Part shown: one piece after another, positions 43,143 through 52,337 of the stretch | Layout of the letters: each line of letters starts with the position of its first letter | Numbering within the stretch: position 1 is the first letter of the stretch | NCBI RefSeq assembly: GCF_000585335.1 | Contig: NZ_KK073872.1 | Location: forward strand, 2,347,283-2,411,282 | Direction: 5' to 3' | Length of the DNA: 64,000 nt | From: Cloacibacillus evryensis DSM 19522 | GTDB taxonomy: Bacteria > Synergistota > Synergistia > Synergistales > Synergistaceae | Notes under the pieces: generated by a model | The model's database searches: none | What the model was told of the DNA's origin: nothing | What the model saw: only the letters and a program-made list of their open reading frames with translations | Made by a program: the position numbers and the translations under genes

Positions 43143-43409
43143 TTGCCAAATAAGAAATCAGCAAAAAAACGAGTCCTGGTCACTGAGAGAAACCGCATCT
43201 ACAACCGTTTCTGGAAAACCCGCTGCAAGAACGCGGTTAAGAAACTCCTCGAGGCGGTAGCGAGCAAGGATCTTGATCTTGCGACAAAGAGGCTGAACGA
43301 GGCTCAGGGCGTACTGGATAAGGCGGTAGTTAAGGGCGTCGTCCACCGTAATACAGCGGCCCGCCGCAAGTCGAGCATGTCTGCAAAAGTCAAGGCTCTC
43401 TCAGCCTAA
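43143..43409 (+). CDS. rpsT: Ribosomal protein bS20
   Basis: An 88-residue basic helical protein: (L)PNKKSAKKRVLVTERNRIYN at the start, and KGVVHRNTAARRKSSMSAKV near the end, the hallmarks of S20. The start is TTG 43143 behind AAGGAGGTGA, a near-perfect site. bS20 often has a UUG start, which is used for autoregulation in E. coli; the same codon here may be meaningful. A terminator follows at 43443. Monocistronic. Confidence 0.96.
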   Translation: MPNKKSAKKRVLVTERNRIYNRFWKTRCKNAVKKLLEAVASKDLDLATKRLNEAQGVLDKAVVKGVVHRNTAARRKSSMSAKVKALSA

Positions 43410-43442
43410 GACACGGGTCTGTATATTCATTATTTAGAAAAC

Positions 43443-43478
43443 AACGGCGGAGCTCCCTGCGGAGATCCGCCGTTTTTC
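43443..43478 (+). terminator. Rho-independent terminator of rpsT
   Basis: Stem AACGGCGGA (43443-43451) / TCCGCCGTT (43466-43474), 9 bp, then TTT. It lies 34 bases past the rpsT stop. Confidence 0.88.
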
Positions 43479-43517
43479 GTTCGTCCTAAACTGCAAACTT
43501 GAATTTAATCGTCCACT

Positions 43518-44462
43518 CTACCGGCTCCGCGCAGCGGGAGATGAGCTCAACAGAGTTATCACCGCCGTCTCCAACCCCTGCCAGCCGGAGCCCAGCCCGC
43601 TTCTCTCCTCGATGTTCATCCTTATCAGAGAGGCGATAAAGTCGGTGACCGCCGCGTGGCCGTACCTCTGATCGGCCTGCTTCGCCATGCGCCAGGCGTA
43701 ATCCTTCGCGCCGAGCGCCTGGGCGAAAGCCGGTCCGTCCTTGCCAAGCCCCGAGTACCAGGCCAGTCTCATACGATTGTGTATCGGCGTCAGCGTCGGT
43801 ATCAGATCCCCCGTACGCGCTATCGCCCGCAGGCTCTTCAGCACTCCGGCACAGTCGCCGGTACAGAGGCCGTCAAGCAGGCGCAAAAGGTTCCGGCTCC
43901 CGTCGTCGAGACAGAGCTGCTCCACATCATCCGCGCCGACGGGGGTTTTCTTTTTCAGAAGGCCGAGGCTCTTCAGCTGAGCACGGATCTCCTCCGGGTC
44001 CTCAAGCAGTTCGACGATCATCGAAGCTCCCTGCGGCGCCAGGTTCACGCCGAGCTCCTTCGCTAGGCCGGCCACCCACATCTGGCGTTCGCGCGGCCAG
44101 CGGGGAAACTCCGCCGCCCGGAGCAGCCTGCATTTCGCGAGGATATCTTTGGGGATAAACTTCGACGGCTGCGACTTTACCTCGCTTTCATAAACGAGTA
44201 CGAGCACAACGGACGAGGCGGGGTCGATCATAAAGGAGAGTTTTTCGGGGAAGGGGCCCATAAGCGGAGCCCCCTCGACGACGATAAAACGGTTTTCGTC
44301 AAAAAGGCCGCCGGTCATATTATCGGAGAGAAGGGAGTGCCACTCCCCGCCCTCCTGCCTCCCGGCGGCCGCATATCCTTTTTTTTCAAGTTCAGCCGCG
44401 GTCTCCTCGAGAAGGCGCCTTTGAGCTGTCCCCGAGGCGGCGATCAGGAGGAGGGCCGGCAT
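43518..44462 (-). CDS. holA: DNA polymerase III delta subunit
   Basis: A 314-residue protein with the HolA layout, though divergent: an N-terminal P-loop-like fold without Walker A, an extended middle with KSQPSKFIPKDILAKCRL and the C-terminal helical collar domain (about 210-314) with DYAWRMAKQADQRYGHAAVTDF. HolA opens the sliding clamp in the clamp loader. The start ATG overlaps the leuS stop by one base (TGATG), so expression is coupled to leuS. leuS-holA pairs are common. Weak sequence conservation keeps confidence below certainty. Confidence 0.82.
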   Translation of the reverse strand: MPALLLIAASGTAQRRLLEETAAELEKKGYAAAGRQEGGEWHSLLSDNMTGGLFDENRFIVVEGAPLMGPFPEKLSFMIDPASSVVLVLVYESEVKSQPSKFIPKDILAKCRLLRAAEFPRWPRERQMWVAGLAKELGVNLAPQGASMIVELLEDPEEIRAQLKSLGLLKKKTPVGADDVEQLCLDDGSRNLLRLLDGLCTGDCAGVLKSLRAIARTGDLIPTLTPIHNRMRLAWYSGLGKDGPAFAQALGAKDYAWRMAKQADQRYGHAAVTDFIASLIRMNIEERSGLGSGWQGLETAVITLLSSSPAARSR

Positions 44463-46960
44463 CAGCCCTTCACCACTATATTTACGAGTTTTCCGGGGAC
44501 GGATATCGTCTTGACGATCTCCTTGCCCTCGAGACGCTTCTTGGTCGCCTCGCGGGACATCACCTCGGTGAGCAGCTCCTCCTTTGAGAGGCCGGCCGGC
44601 ACGGTGAACTGTTCGCGCACCTTGCCGTTTATCTGCAGAACGACGGCGGCGCTGTCCGCGACAAGCGCTGACCCGTCTACCTCGAACCACCTGCGGACGG
44701 AGAGGAAGTCTTCATTGCCCATCTGGTGCCAGAGCTCTTCCGTAATATGAGGCGCAAAGGGAGAGAGACAGCACAGCAGCGTCTCCACGCCCTCGCGCTT
44801 GATGCTCCAGCCCTTGGCATCCTCCGGCGCGAAGGAGATCAGCGCGTTCGTCAGCTCCATCAGGCGGGCGACGGCGGTGTTGAACTGACGCTCGTCGCGG
44901 ATGTCCTTCGTCACGCGGTCCAGAGCGCTGTGGATGACGCGCTTCATATCGCGCTCCGCCTGCAGCGTGAGAGAATCCATCGCCACGCGCTCCGCGGAGG
45001 CCTTTTTAAGTTCTTCGAGGTTCTGCTCGACAAGGCGCCAGACGCGTCCGAGGAAACGGTTCGCCCCTTCGACTCCGCGCTCGGACCAGTCGAGGTCTTT
45101 CTCCGGCGGGGCCGCGAAAAGAATGAAGAGGCGCGCGGTATCCGCGCCATACTTTTTTATTATCTCGTCTGGGTCGACGACGTTGCCGATCGACTTTGAC
45201 ATCTTGGCGCCGTCCTTGATGACCATGCCCTGCGTCAGGAGCCTCTTGAACGGTTCGCGCATATCGGCGGGAAGCAGGCCGAGGTCGGAGAGCACCTTCG
45301 TGAAGAAACGCGCGTAGATCAGGTGCAGGCAGGCGTGTTCGATGCCGCCGATGTACTGATCCACAGTCATCCAGTAGGCAGCGTCGTCCTTGTCAAAGGG
45401 CTTATCTTTGCACCACGGGGACGTATAGCGGTCAAAATACCATGAGGAACAGAAGAAGGTGTCTATCGTGTCCGTCTCGCGGCGCGCGGGGCCGCCGCAG
45501 ACCGGGCAGGTCGTATTATACCAGTCGGGACGCAGCGCGAGCGGGTTGCCGCCGTTCGCCGGCATCTCGATGTCAAGCGGCAGCTTGACGGGGAGCTGTT
45601 CCTCGGGGACGGGAACGACGCCGCAGTGATCACAGTAGACCATCGGTATCGGCGTGCCCCAATAGCGCTGACGCGAGATCAGCCAGTCGCGGAGGCGGAA
45701 CTGCACCTCTTTTTTGCCCTTATTGTGCTCCACGAACCACTCGGCGGCCCTCTCGATCGCCTCTTCCGTCGGGAGGCCGTCAAGGAAGCCGGAGTTGCAT
45801 GAAACGCCGTCCGCCGCTACCGCCGCGGGCATCGTCGCGCCGTCGGGAGCAGGTTCGTCAACAGGGCGGACGACTGTAATGACGGGGATATTATATTTGC
45901 GCGCAAAATCAAAGTCGCGCTGGTCGTGCGCGGGAACGCCCATGATCGCCCCCGTGCCGTAATCGGTAAGGATATAGTCGGCTATCCAGATCGGCGCCTT
46001 CTCGCCTGTGACGGGATTTATCGCGAAGAACCCCGTATCGAGCCCCTCCTTGTCCGTACCGACGGCGGTGCGTTCGATCGTGCTGCGCGAGGCCATCCGC
46101 TTGGCGAAGGCGCGCATCTCATCGGCCTTCTCTCCGCCGGCCATCTTCGCAAATTCCTCGACGTAGGGGTGCTCCGCGGCCATCGCCACGAAGGTGACGC
46201 CGAAGATAGTATCGATACGCGTCGTGAAAGCTTCAAGCTTGAGGTCCGTATCGGCGATATCCATCTCAAAGTGTACGCCCTCCGAGCGGCCGATCCAGTT
46301 GCGCTGCATCGTGACGACGCGCTCCGGCCAGCCCTTCAGGTCGTCAAGGCAGTCGACCAGCTCCTGCGCGTAGTCCGTGATACGGATGAACCACTGGTCA
46401 AGGTCGCGCTTCGTGACGGGCGTGCCGCAGCGCCAGCAGACGCCGTCGTCAACGACCTGCTCGTTGGCGAGGACCGTCTGACACTTCTCACACCAGTTGA
46501 CGGGCGCGTGCTTGCGGTAGACAAGGCCCTTCTTATAGAACTGAAGGAACAGCCACTGGTTCCATCTATAATAGTCCACATTGCAGGTCTCGACGCGGCG
46601 GCGCCAGTCGTAGCTGTAGCCGGAGCGTTTAAGCTGCTGCGTCATATGCTCGATGTTGCTCCATGTCCAGTCAGAGGGAGCGGTCTTATTCTTGATCGCC
46701 GCGTTTTCCGCCGGCATGCCGAAGGCGTCGAAGCCCATCGGGTAAAGGACGTTGAGCCCTTGCATACGCAGGAATCTGGCAAGCAGGTCGCCTATCGAAT
46801 AATTGCGCAGGTGGCCCATGTGGAGCGCGCCGCTCGGGTAGGGGAACATTTCAAGGCAGTAAAACTTCTCTTTGCTGGGGTCGGCCTCTACCTCAAATAT
46901 CTTCGAGTCGGCCCACGCTTTCTGCCATTTTGGCTCAATGGCGGAAAAATCATACGGCAT
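44462..46960 (-). CDS. leuS: Leucyl-tRNA synthetase
   Basis: An 832-residue class I synthetase. The HIGH motif appears as [14 protein letters not shown] (about 38-51), KMSKS as [16 protein letters not shown] (about 578-593). The CP1 editing domain (about 225-420) includes [17 protein letters not shown], and a zinc-like module holds [22 protein letters not shown] (in parts). It charges leucine to tRNA-Leu. A nested-palindrome repeat (copy C) lies about 80 bases upstream of the start, between this gene and the CdaR-type gene, so it may sit in the leader. Confidence 0.97.
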   Translation of the reverse strand: MPYDFSAIEPKWQKAWADSKIFEVEADPSKEKFYCLEMFPYPSGALHMGHLRNYSIGDLLARFLRMQGLNVLYPMGFDAFGMPAENAAIKNKTAPSDWTWSNIEHMTQQLKRSGYSYDWRRRVETCNVDYYRWNQWLFLQFYKKGLVYRKHAPVNWCEKCQTVLANEQVVDDGVCWRCGTPVTKRDLDQWFIRITDYAQELVDCLDDLKGWPERVVTMQRNWIGRSEGVHFEMDIADTDLKLEAFTTRIDTIFGVTFVAMAAEHPYVEEFAKMAGGEKADEMRAFAKRMASRSTIERTAVGTDKEGLDTGFFAINPVTGEKAPIWIADYILTDYGTGAIMGVPAHDQRDFDFARKYNIPVITVVRPVDEPAPDGATMPAAVAADGVSCNSGFLDGLPTEEAIERAAEWFVEHNKGKKEVQFRLRDWLISRQRYWGTPIPMVYCDHCGVVPVPEEQLPVKLPLDIEMPANGGNPLALRPDWYNTTCPVCGGPARRETDTIDTFFCSSWYFDRYTSPWCKDKPFDKDDAAYWMTVDQYIGGIEHACLHLIYARFFTKVLSDLGLLPADMREPFKRLLTQGMVIKDGAKMSKSIGNVVDPDEIIKKYGADTARLFILFAAPPEKDLDWSERGVEGANRFLGRVWRLVEQNLEELKKASAERVAMDSLTLQAERDMKRVIHSALDRVTKDIRDERQFNTAVARLMELTNALISFAPEDAKGWSIKREGVETLLCCLSPFAPHITEELWHQMGNEDFLSVRRWFEVDGSALVADSAAVVLQINGKVREQFTVPAGLSKEELLTEVMSREATKKRLEGKEIVKTISVPGKLVNIVVKG

Positions 46961-47043
46961 CTATATCTCTCCTTCTTAGATGAAGAATTTTCATTTATAC
47001 ATCAAGGTATTATATACACTGGATTATGAGAGGTCAAACGCAG

Positions 47044-47173
47044 GTAAATCGGCGTTTATACGCACGACTAACTTCATAACCGAGGGCCTGCCAATGCTCG
47101 CCGCACACTAGTGCGCCTCCGCTTGGCAGGCCCTCGGTTATTTCGTTATTCGCACGTCTAAACGCCGATTTAC
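47044..47173 (+). repeat. Nested-palindrome repeat, copy C
   Basis: Outer arms 47044-47058 and 47159-47173 are perfect 15-bp inverted repeats (GTAAATCGGCGTTTA), identical in core to copies A and B. The middle helix 47076-47094/47123-47141 is 19 bp and perfect, with a sequence unrelated to the other copies. It holds a conserved-type internal loop (TGCTC / TCCGC) and an inner hairpin CGCAC acta GTGCG. The right flank CGCGATTGCGGG continues as in copy A. It lies upstream of leuS. Confidence 0.88.
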
Positions 47174-47273
47174 GCGATTGCGGGAAAATATAAACTACGA
47201 TTTTACAATTCATCCACAAAAACGGCCTGCGTTCGGAGACGCGGCTCTTCACCGGGGCAGCGCGAGGGAACGG

Positions 47274-48440
47274 TTATTGCTTCTTCTCCCCTCCGCTGAT
47301 GTTCTTCAGCACAAAGGCCGCCCATAGTTCAAAGGCGTCCTTGAAGTTCCAGGGGTCTTTGCCGGTGAGGGCGCGGATCTTTTTAAGGCGGTACTGCAGG
47401 CTGTTTCTGTGCATCGCGAGGCGTTCGGCCACTTCTCCGCTCGCGAAGGGCGATTCGCACCAGCCGAGAAAGGTGTCGCGCATCTCTTCGTAGTCGTTGC
47501 GCCCTTCCAGCCCGGCGAGCGTCCGGTCGGCGAACTCTTCGCGCTTGCCGGCGGGGAGCAGGTCGAGCAGCGCCTCGCTCGTGAGGTTGCGGGCCGATAT
47601 CACTCCCGAAAGTTTGAGCTGTCCCGCGAGGCGCATCGCGTCACGCGCCGAGCGCAGCGAGATAGCGAGGCCGTTCAGGTCGTTCGCGGGAAAGCCGACG
47701 GCGATGTCGGCCGTGATGCCCTTGTTTTCGAGGCTCTCAATGAAACCGCGGGCGACTCCCTCTATATTCTGGGTTATATCGTCGTTCGTACCGGGACGGT
47801 TCGGCGTTACGAAGATGGTCACGCGCCTGTTTCTCTGCGGGCAGATGACGTTGCGCGGATGTGAAAAGGCGGAGCGCAGCTCGCGCACCATCACCTGATA
47901 GGCGTTCTCGCTGGAATCGTCTTTCCAGCTTTTCATCTCGACGACGACGGAAGCCTTGCAGCGTGTAAGCGTGACGCCGAGCTCTTTGCCCTGCAGTGTG
48001 ATGAGCTCGCCCATCCCCTGCGAAGCGTCGTAGGAGGCGACATTCTCGACGAGGTCGCGCAGGGCGCGTTCGCGCATGAGGTTTGATTCAAGGAAGGCCT
48101 GTTCGCGCAGCATTATCTCCGCCTGCTTCTGCACGAGCAGCCCGAAGCGCTCGACCTCCTCCGGCATGCCGGTTATCGAGACGGAACCGATGACCTTGTC
48201 GAAGAATTGTATCGGCAGGGTATAGCCGGGATAGACGCCCGGCATTTTTTTCGCCTCCTCGCTGTATGTGACGCAGGGCTTGTTTTCCTGCATCACCTTT
48301 ATGGACGGTTCGTGGTAGGTGCCGACCCTTTTCTTGACATTACATCCAATAATGATGCCATTTTCGTCGGTAACAAGAACGCCGCGGCCGATAACCTCGC
48401 TCGTACTTTCGGCGATATTCTGGGCCATCTTCTTAAACAT
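47274..48440 (-). CDS. CdaR-family transcriptional regulator
   Basis: A 388-residue protein of the sugar-diacid regulator type: N-terminal sensory domain (about 1-135) with GRGVLVTDENGIIIGCNVKKR and KVIGSVSITG, a middle GGDEF-like domain, and a C-terminal PucR-type helix-turn-helix in LAMHRNSLQYRLKKIRALTG (about 343-362). Such proteins activate neighbouring catabolic operons in response to small organic ligands. It diverges from grdE across a 200-base gap, so it is a good candidate regulator of glycine reductase; this is inference from position. Confidence 0.88.
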   Translation of the reverse strand: MFKKMAQNIAESTSEVIGRGVLVTDENGIIIGCNVKKRVGTYHEPSIKVMQENKPCVTYSEEAKKMPGVYPGYTLPIQFFDKVIGSVSITGMPEEVERFGLLVQKQAEIMLREQAFLESNLMRERALRDLVENVASYDASQGMGELITLQGKELGVTLTRCKASVVVEMKSWKDDSSENAYQVMVRELRSAFSHPRNVICPQRNRRVTIFVTPNRPGTNDDITQNIEGVARGFIESLENKGITADIAVGFPANDLNGLAISLRSARDAMRLAGQLKLSGVISARNLTSEALLDLLPAGKREEFADRTLAGLEGRNDYEEMRDTFLGWCESPFASGEVAERLAMHRNSLQYRLKKIRALTGKDPWNFKDAFELWAAFVLKNISGGEKKQ

Positions 48441-48638
48441 CGGAAAACCACTCCCGGACTTTTTTATTCAAGAGCATAGTTCTATTTTTATTATATATCA
48501 TTTTTATGTTCTTAGGAATGATGTATTTTACCTTGCATATGGATAGAATGTGAATAGGGAGACAAAGGGGCTGAAGCGCCGAAATCTTCCAAAAAGAATT
48601 AAATGTTTGTTTTATCAATAAATAAGGAGGAATGCAAA
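48441..48638 (+). promoter_or_regulatory. Divergent control region of the glycine reductase operon
   Basis: A 198-base AT-rich gap between the CdaR-type gene and grdE. A hairpin at 48557-48590 pairs GGGAGA (48557-48562) with TCTTCC (48585-48590) and holds GCGCCGAA in its loop, bases reminiscent of one side of a glycine-riboswitch aptamer (GGAGAG ... GCGCCGAA). It is too short to be a complete aptamer as I know it. Regulator sites cannot be identified. Confidence 0.4.
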
Positions 48639-49928
48639 ATGCGTTTGGAGTTGCATAAGGTCCATATCAAGGGACTTGATTTTGCAGAGAAAACCCACGT
48701 AAAGAACGGCGTGCTCTATGTCAACAAAGAAGAAGCCGAAGCCCTCATCGCCGAGGACAGAAACTTCTCAAAGGTGAGCATAGACTTTGCCCGTCCCGGC
48801 GAGAAGACCCGCATCATTCCGGTCAAAGACGCGGTCGAACCCCGCGTGAAGATCGGAAAGGGCAACTATTTCCCCGGATTCATGGCTCCCATGGAGAAGG
48901 CCGGAAACGGCGAGACGCTCGTCCTTGACGGCGCTGCGGTCATAACCTGCGGTCCGATCGTCGCCTTCCAGGAGGGCTTCATCGACATGAGCGGCCCCGC
49001 AGCCCCCTATTCACCTTTCTCAGAGACGTACAACATCGTCCTCTCGGTCGAACCCACAGAAAACCTTGAGAAGCACCTCTACGAGACTTCTCTCCGCGAA
49101 GCCGGACTGAAGCTCGGCGTCTATCTTGCCCGCTGCGCGGAAGAGAACGGCGCGAAGGCCGACGAAGTCGCGGTATTCGAAAAGGGCGACACCTTTGAAG
49201 AGAGCCAGAAGTACCCTGATCTCCCGAAGGTCATCTACGTCTGCATGAATATCACCCAGGGACTGCTGCACGACACCTATCTCTACGCGGCTGACCTCCG
49301 CCCCTCGCTCCCGACTCTCATTCACCCGAACGAAGTCCTCGACGGCGCGATGGTCTCCGGAAACTGCGTCTCTGCCTGCGACAAAAACACCACCTGGCAC
49401 CACTGCCACAACCCCATCGTACAGGCCCTCTATGCCCGCCACGGCAAAGAGATAAACTTCCTCGGCATGGTCCCCACACAGGAGAGCACCGTGCTCGCCG
49501 GCAAGATCCGCGCCTCGCAGATGAACCTCTCGATCGCGCAGCAGCTCGGCGCGGACGGCGTGATCGTATCGGAGGAAGGCTACGGCAACCCCGACACCGA
49601 CCTTTGCCTCAACGCGAAGAACTTTGAGAACGCGGGCATCAAAGCGGTCCTCGTCTCCGACGAATCGGCCGGAACGGACGGCGCGAGCCAGAGCCTTGCC
49701 GACGCCACGCCGGAGCTGACGGGCTTTATTTCCACGGGCAACGTCAACGAAATGATCGAAGTTCCCGCGATGGACAAGGTCATCGGCTACCCCGAGTCGA
49801 TCGCTGTCCTCTCGGGCGGCGCGGAAGAGAGCCTGCGCCCCGACGGTTCAATGTATGTGGAGCTTCAGTCCATCATCGCCTCCACAGCTGAAATCGGCTA
49901 CAACAAGCTCGGCTGCGAGTGGGTATAG
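48639..49928 (+). CDS. grdE: Glycine reductase component B, proprotein GrdE
   Basis: A 429-residue proprotein that is cut into the 25-kDa and 22-kDa-type subunits of the substrate-specific protein B. The cleavage site is clear: Asn242-Cys243 in MVSGNCVSACDKNTTWHHCH, where cysteine becomes a pyruvoyl group that binds glycine as a Schiff base. ATG 48639 lies 8 bases after AAGGAGG. The gene is followed 13 bases later by grdB, so they form an operon. That it is the glycine (not sarcosine or betaine) version is inferred from sequence resemblance and operon context; grdG/grdI homologues are similar. Confidence 0.92.
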   Translation: MRLELHKVHIKGLDFAEKTHVKNGVLYVNKEEAEALIAEDRNFSKVSIDFARPGEKTRIIPVKDAVEPRVKIGKGNYFPGFMAPMEKAGNGETLVLDGAAVITCGPIVAFQEGFIDMSGPAAPYSPFSETYNIVLSVEPTENLEKHLYETSLREAGLKLGVYLARCAEENGAKADEVAVFEKGDTFEESQKYPDLPKVIYVCMNITQGLLHDTYLYAADLRPSLPTLIHPNEVLDGAMVSGNCVSACDKNTTWHHCHNPIVQALYARHGKEINFLGMVPTQESTVLAGKIRASQMNLSIAQQLGADGVIVSEEGYGNPDTDLCLNAKNFENAGIKAVLVSDESAGTDGASQSLADATPELTGFISTGNVNEMIEVPAMDKVIGYPESIAVLSGGAEESLRPDGSMYVELQSIIASTAEIGYNKLGCEWV

Positions 49929-49941
49929 GGAGGTAATCACA

Positions 49942-51255
49942 ATGACCTTAAGAGTTGTTCATTATATCAACCAGTTCTACGCCGGGATCGGCGGAGAAGA
50001 GAAGGCCGACCACCAGCCCGAGGTACGCGAGGGCATAGTCGGCCCCGGAATGGGCCTTAACGCGGCCTTCAACGGCGAAGCCGAGATAGTCGCCACCGTC
50101 ATCTGCGGCGACGGCTACTACGGAGAACACACTGACGAGGCGCGCGCCAAGTGCCTTGAGCTGATAAAGGCTCAAAAGCCCGACCTCTTCATCGCCGGCC
50201 CCGCCTTCAACGCCGGACGCTACGGCTTCGCCTGCGGCGACATCGCGGCCACGGTCGCGGCTGAACTCGGCGTCCCCACAGTAACTTCGATGTACCCCGA
50301 GAACCCCGGAGTGGAGCTTTACTCCAAGAAGACCTACATCGTCCCCTGCGCGGATTCGGCGCGCGGCATGGGCAAGGCCCTTCCTGTAATGGCGGCGCTC
50401 GGCCTCAAGCTCGCGAAGGGCGAGAAGATGGGCCCCGCGAAAGAAGAGGGCTACATCCACCGCGGCATGCGCAAATCCTTCTTCCACGAGAAGAGCGGAG
50501 CCGAGCGCGCGGTAGAGATGCTCCTGAAGAAACTCCGCGGCGAAGAGTTCCAGACGGAATATGAGATGCCGACCTTCAAGAAGATCCCGCCGGCAGCTCC
50601 CATAAAGGATCTGAAGCACGCGACGATCGCGCTCGTCACTTCGGGCGGAATCGTCCCCAAGGGCAACCCCGACCGCATCCGCGTCTCCTCGGCGGAGAGC
50701 TTCGGCGAGTATGACATCTCCGAACTCTTCGACATGACGCCCGACAACTACGAGTCGATCCACGGCGGCTACGACCGTCAGTGGGCCAATGTCGACCCCG
50801 ATGTCGTCGTTCCGATCGACGTTATGCGCGAACTTGAGAAAGAGGGCGTTTTCGGCAAGCTTCACAATAAGTTCTACACCACGACCGGAACCGGCACGGC
50901 CGTCGCCTTCGGAGAAAAGTTTGGCCAGGAGATCGGCGCGAAGCTGAAAGAAGCTGGAGTTGACGCCGTGATCCTCACCTCCACCTGAGGAACTTGTACT
51001 CGGTGCGGCGCATCGATGACAAGAGAAATTGAAAACGCGGCCGGAATCCCCGTCGTTCAGATAGCGACGATCGTTCCCATCATGCTCACAGTCGGAACAA
51101 ACAGAATAGTCCCCGGCGTGGCGATCCCCCATCCCGTCGGAAATCCCGAACTGGGCCCCGAAGTCGACAAGGCCGCGCGCAGAGAGCTGCTCATGCGCGC
51201 CTTCAAAGCGATGACGACCCCGATCGAAGAACAGACGATCTTCGAAAAGAACTAG
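49942..51255 (+). CDS. grdB: Glycine reductase component B selenoprotein GrdB (in-frame UGA)
   Basis: A 437-residue selenoprotein, subunit of protein B. Reading through TGA at 50986-50988 (codon 349) gives TSTUGTCTRCGASMTREIEN, the conserved active site of GrdB. Length equals the family's when the UGA is read as selenocysteine, and coding continues to TAG 51253-51255 with typical C-terminus (VGNPELGPEVDKAARRELL). A bSECIS-like hairpin follows the UGA (50993-51023). It takes glycine from the pyruvoyl of GrdE and passes the carboxymethyl group to the selenium of GrdA. ATG 49942 follows AGGAGG-like sequence. Confidence 0.96.
50993..51023 (+). promoter_or_regulatory. bSECIS hairpin of grdB
   Basis: Five bases after the UGA: CTTGT (50993-50997) pairs with ACAAG (51019-51023), then a 3x3 internal loop, then CGGTGC (51001-51006) with GCATCG (51010-51015), one G-T pair, and a three-base loop GGC. 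The position and the G-rich apical loop fit a bacterial SECIS that recruits SelB. Confidence 0.75.
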
Positions 51256-51269
51256 AAAAAAGCGGCACA

Positions 51270-51299
51270 GGGGGCGGCATCAAGCGCCGCCCCCCTTTT
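51270..51299 (+). terminator. Terminator after grdB
   Basis: Stem GGGGGCGGC (51270-51278) / GCCGCCCCC (51286-51294), 9 bp, followed by C and four T residues. It suggests grdEB is one transcript and grdX starts another. Confidence 0.85.
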
Positions 51300-51379
51300 A
51301 GAAATATTTACCCGAACAAAAAAACTTACTAAATCCGTGTTTCCCTTATTATTTTTATAAAAATGCACAAAAACAGCCT

Positions 51380-51408
51380 TTGCTTTTTGCTGTAGAATAT
51401 CATATTAT
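51380..51408 (+). promoter_or_regulatory. Promoter ahead of grdX
   Basis: TTGCTT (51380-51385), 17 bases, TATTAT (51403-51408), about 40 bases before grdX. It follows the terminator of grdEB. Sequence match only. Confidence 0.55.
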
Positions 51409-51447
51409 ACAAAACGGCGCGGGCTGAGGAGATTGGGTGACAGGCAG

Positions 51448-51846
51448 ATGGCGACAAAAGAGTTACGTATCGTTACGAACAACGGCTGGATAGAAAAAGG
51501 CCCGGCTGTGCCCCATGAGATAATCCCGGTTGACGGTACGCCGCTGGAGGTCCTCGACAAAGCGGAAGAGCTGCTTCAGCAGGGGTGGAAACTGGTTTCG
51601 GCTCCGCTTCCTCCGAACGTCCCGATAATGCGCGGCCCGTACAGGTCGCTCGTGATCGAGAAGAACGACCGTCAATATGACAAGGACGGCCTGATCGCGA
51701 TCGATAAGGCGAGAGAGCGGTACAGGATGGAGCGGGAGAACCACAATCTGCCGGAGCCGGGAGAGGATTTCGGCGTGATAGACCGTCAGATGCTCCAGCG
51801 TATGTTGCGCGACACTATGTTAATAGAAGCTGAAAAAGAAAATTAA
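51448..51846 (+). CDS. grdX: GrdX-family protein
   Basis: A 132-residue protein with the N-terminal ELRIVTNNGWIE typical of GrdX, followed by VPHEIIPVDGTPLEVLDKAEE and LVSAPLPPNVPIMRGPYRSL. GrdX is a conserved member of glycine reductase operons with unknown role. ATG 51448 is taken; a TTG at 51433 sits directly against GAGGAG and so is unlikely. It lies between a terminator/promoter pair and the thioredoxin gene, starting the grdX-trx-grdA segment. Confidence 0.82.
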   Translation: MATKELRIVTNNGWIEKGPAVPHEIIPVDGTPLEVLDKAEELLQQGWKLVSAPLPPNVPIMRGPYRSLVIEKNDRQYDKDGLIAIDKARERYRMERENHNLPEPGEDFGVIDRQMLQRMLRDTMLIEAEKEN

Positions 51847-51946
51847 TTACCATTTTTAAGGTCGACTTTCTGACCGGCAGATGATAAGATAAGAAATAGA
51901 AATTAAAAGTTGTGACTTTTAAAATATAAACAGGAGGCAGAATACA

Positions 51947-52276
51947 ATGATTGCACTTACAAAAGAAAACTGTGACGCCGAAGTACGCGAAGAGAAGTCA
52001 ATTCCCGTAGTGGTGGACTTCTGGGGTCCCCAGTGCGTCCCATGCATGGGCCTTATGCCCCACTATCACGAGATGGAAGAGGATGAGAAGTTTAAGGGCA
52101 AGGTAAAGTTCACCTCCGTCGACTGCTCGACAAACAAGAGAGTGGCGATGGGCTTCCGCGTAATGGGCCTTCCCACTTTCCTTTTCTGGAAGGACGGAGT
52201 CGAGGTAAAGCGTCTTTCAAAAGAAGAGTGCACCCCAGAGTCGATCAGAGCGGAGATCGAAAACCTTATTAAGTAA
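51947..52276 (+). CDS. trxA: Glycine-reductase-type thioredoxin
   Basis: A 109-residue thioredoxin fold protein with the active site WGPQCVPC in place of WCGPC. A GCVPC-like site is known in thioredoxins of glycine-reducing anaerobes such as Eubacterium acidaminophilum. It would reduce GrdA/GrdB after each cycle. The rest of the fold is normal (VVDFWGP, the cis-Pro in GLPTFLFWKDG). ATG 51947 follows AGGAGG. Thioredoxin reductase is not in the window. Confidence 0.92.
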   Translation: MIALTKENCDAEVREEKSIPVVVDFWGPQCVPCMGLMPHYHEMEEDEKFKGKVKFTSVDCSTNKRVAMGFRVMGLPTFLFWKDGVEVKRLSKEECTPESIRAEIENLIK

Positions 52277-52337
52277 GGCGAGAGTTGGGCACATTCGCCC
52301 AATTTAGCATAAAACACAAATAGGAGGTATCTTGTCC

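Noticed and set aside
49948-51132. Minus-strand frame of 394 codons opposite grdB
   Set aside because: It is antisense to the conserved GrdB sequence and spans the UGA codon only because that codon is not a stop in the other direction.
51016-51255. A separate small gene after grdB's UGA
   Set aside because: It is the in-frame C-terminal part of GrdB, joined through a selenocysteine UGA with the conserved UGTCTRCG site, not an independent gene.
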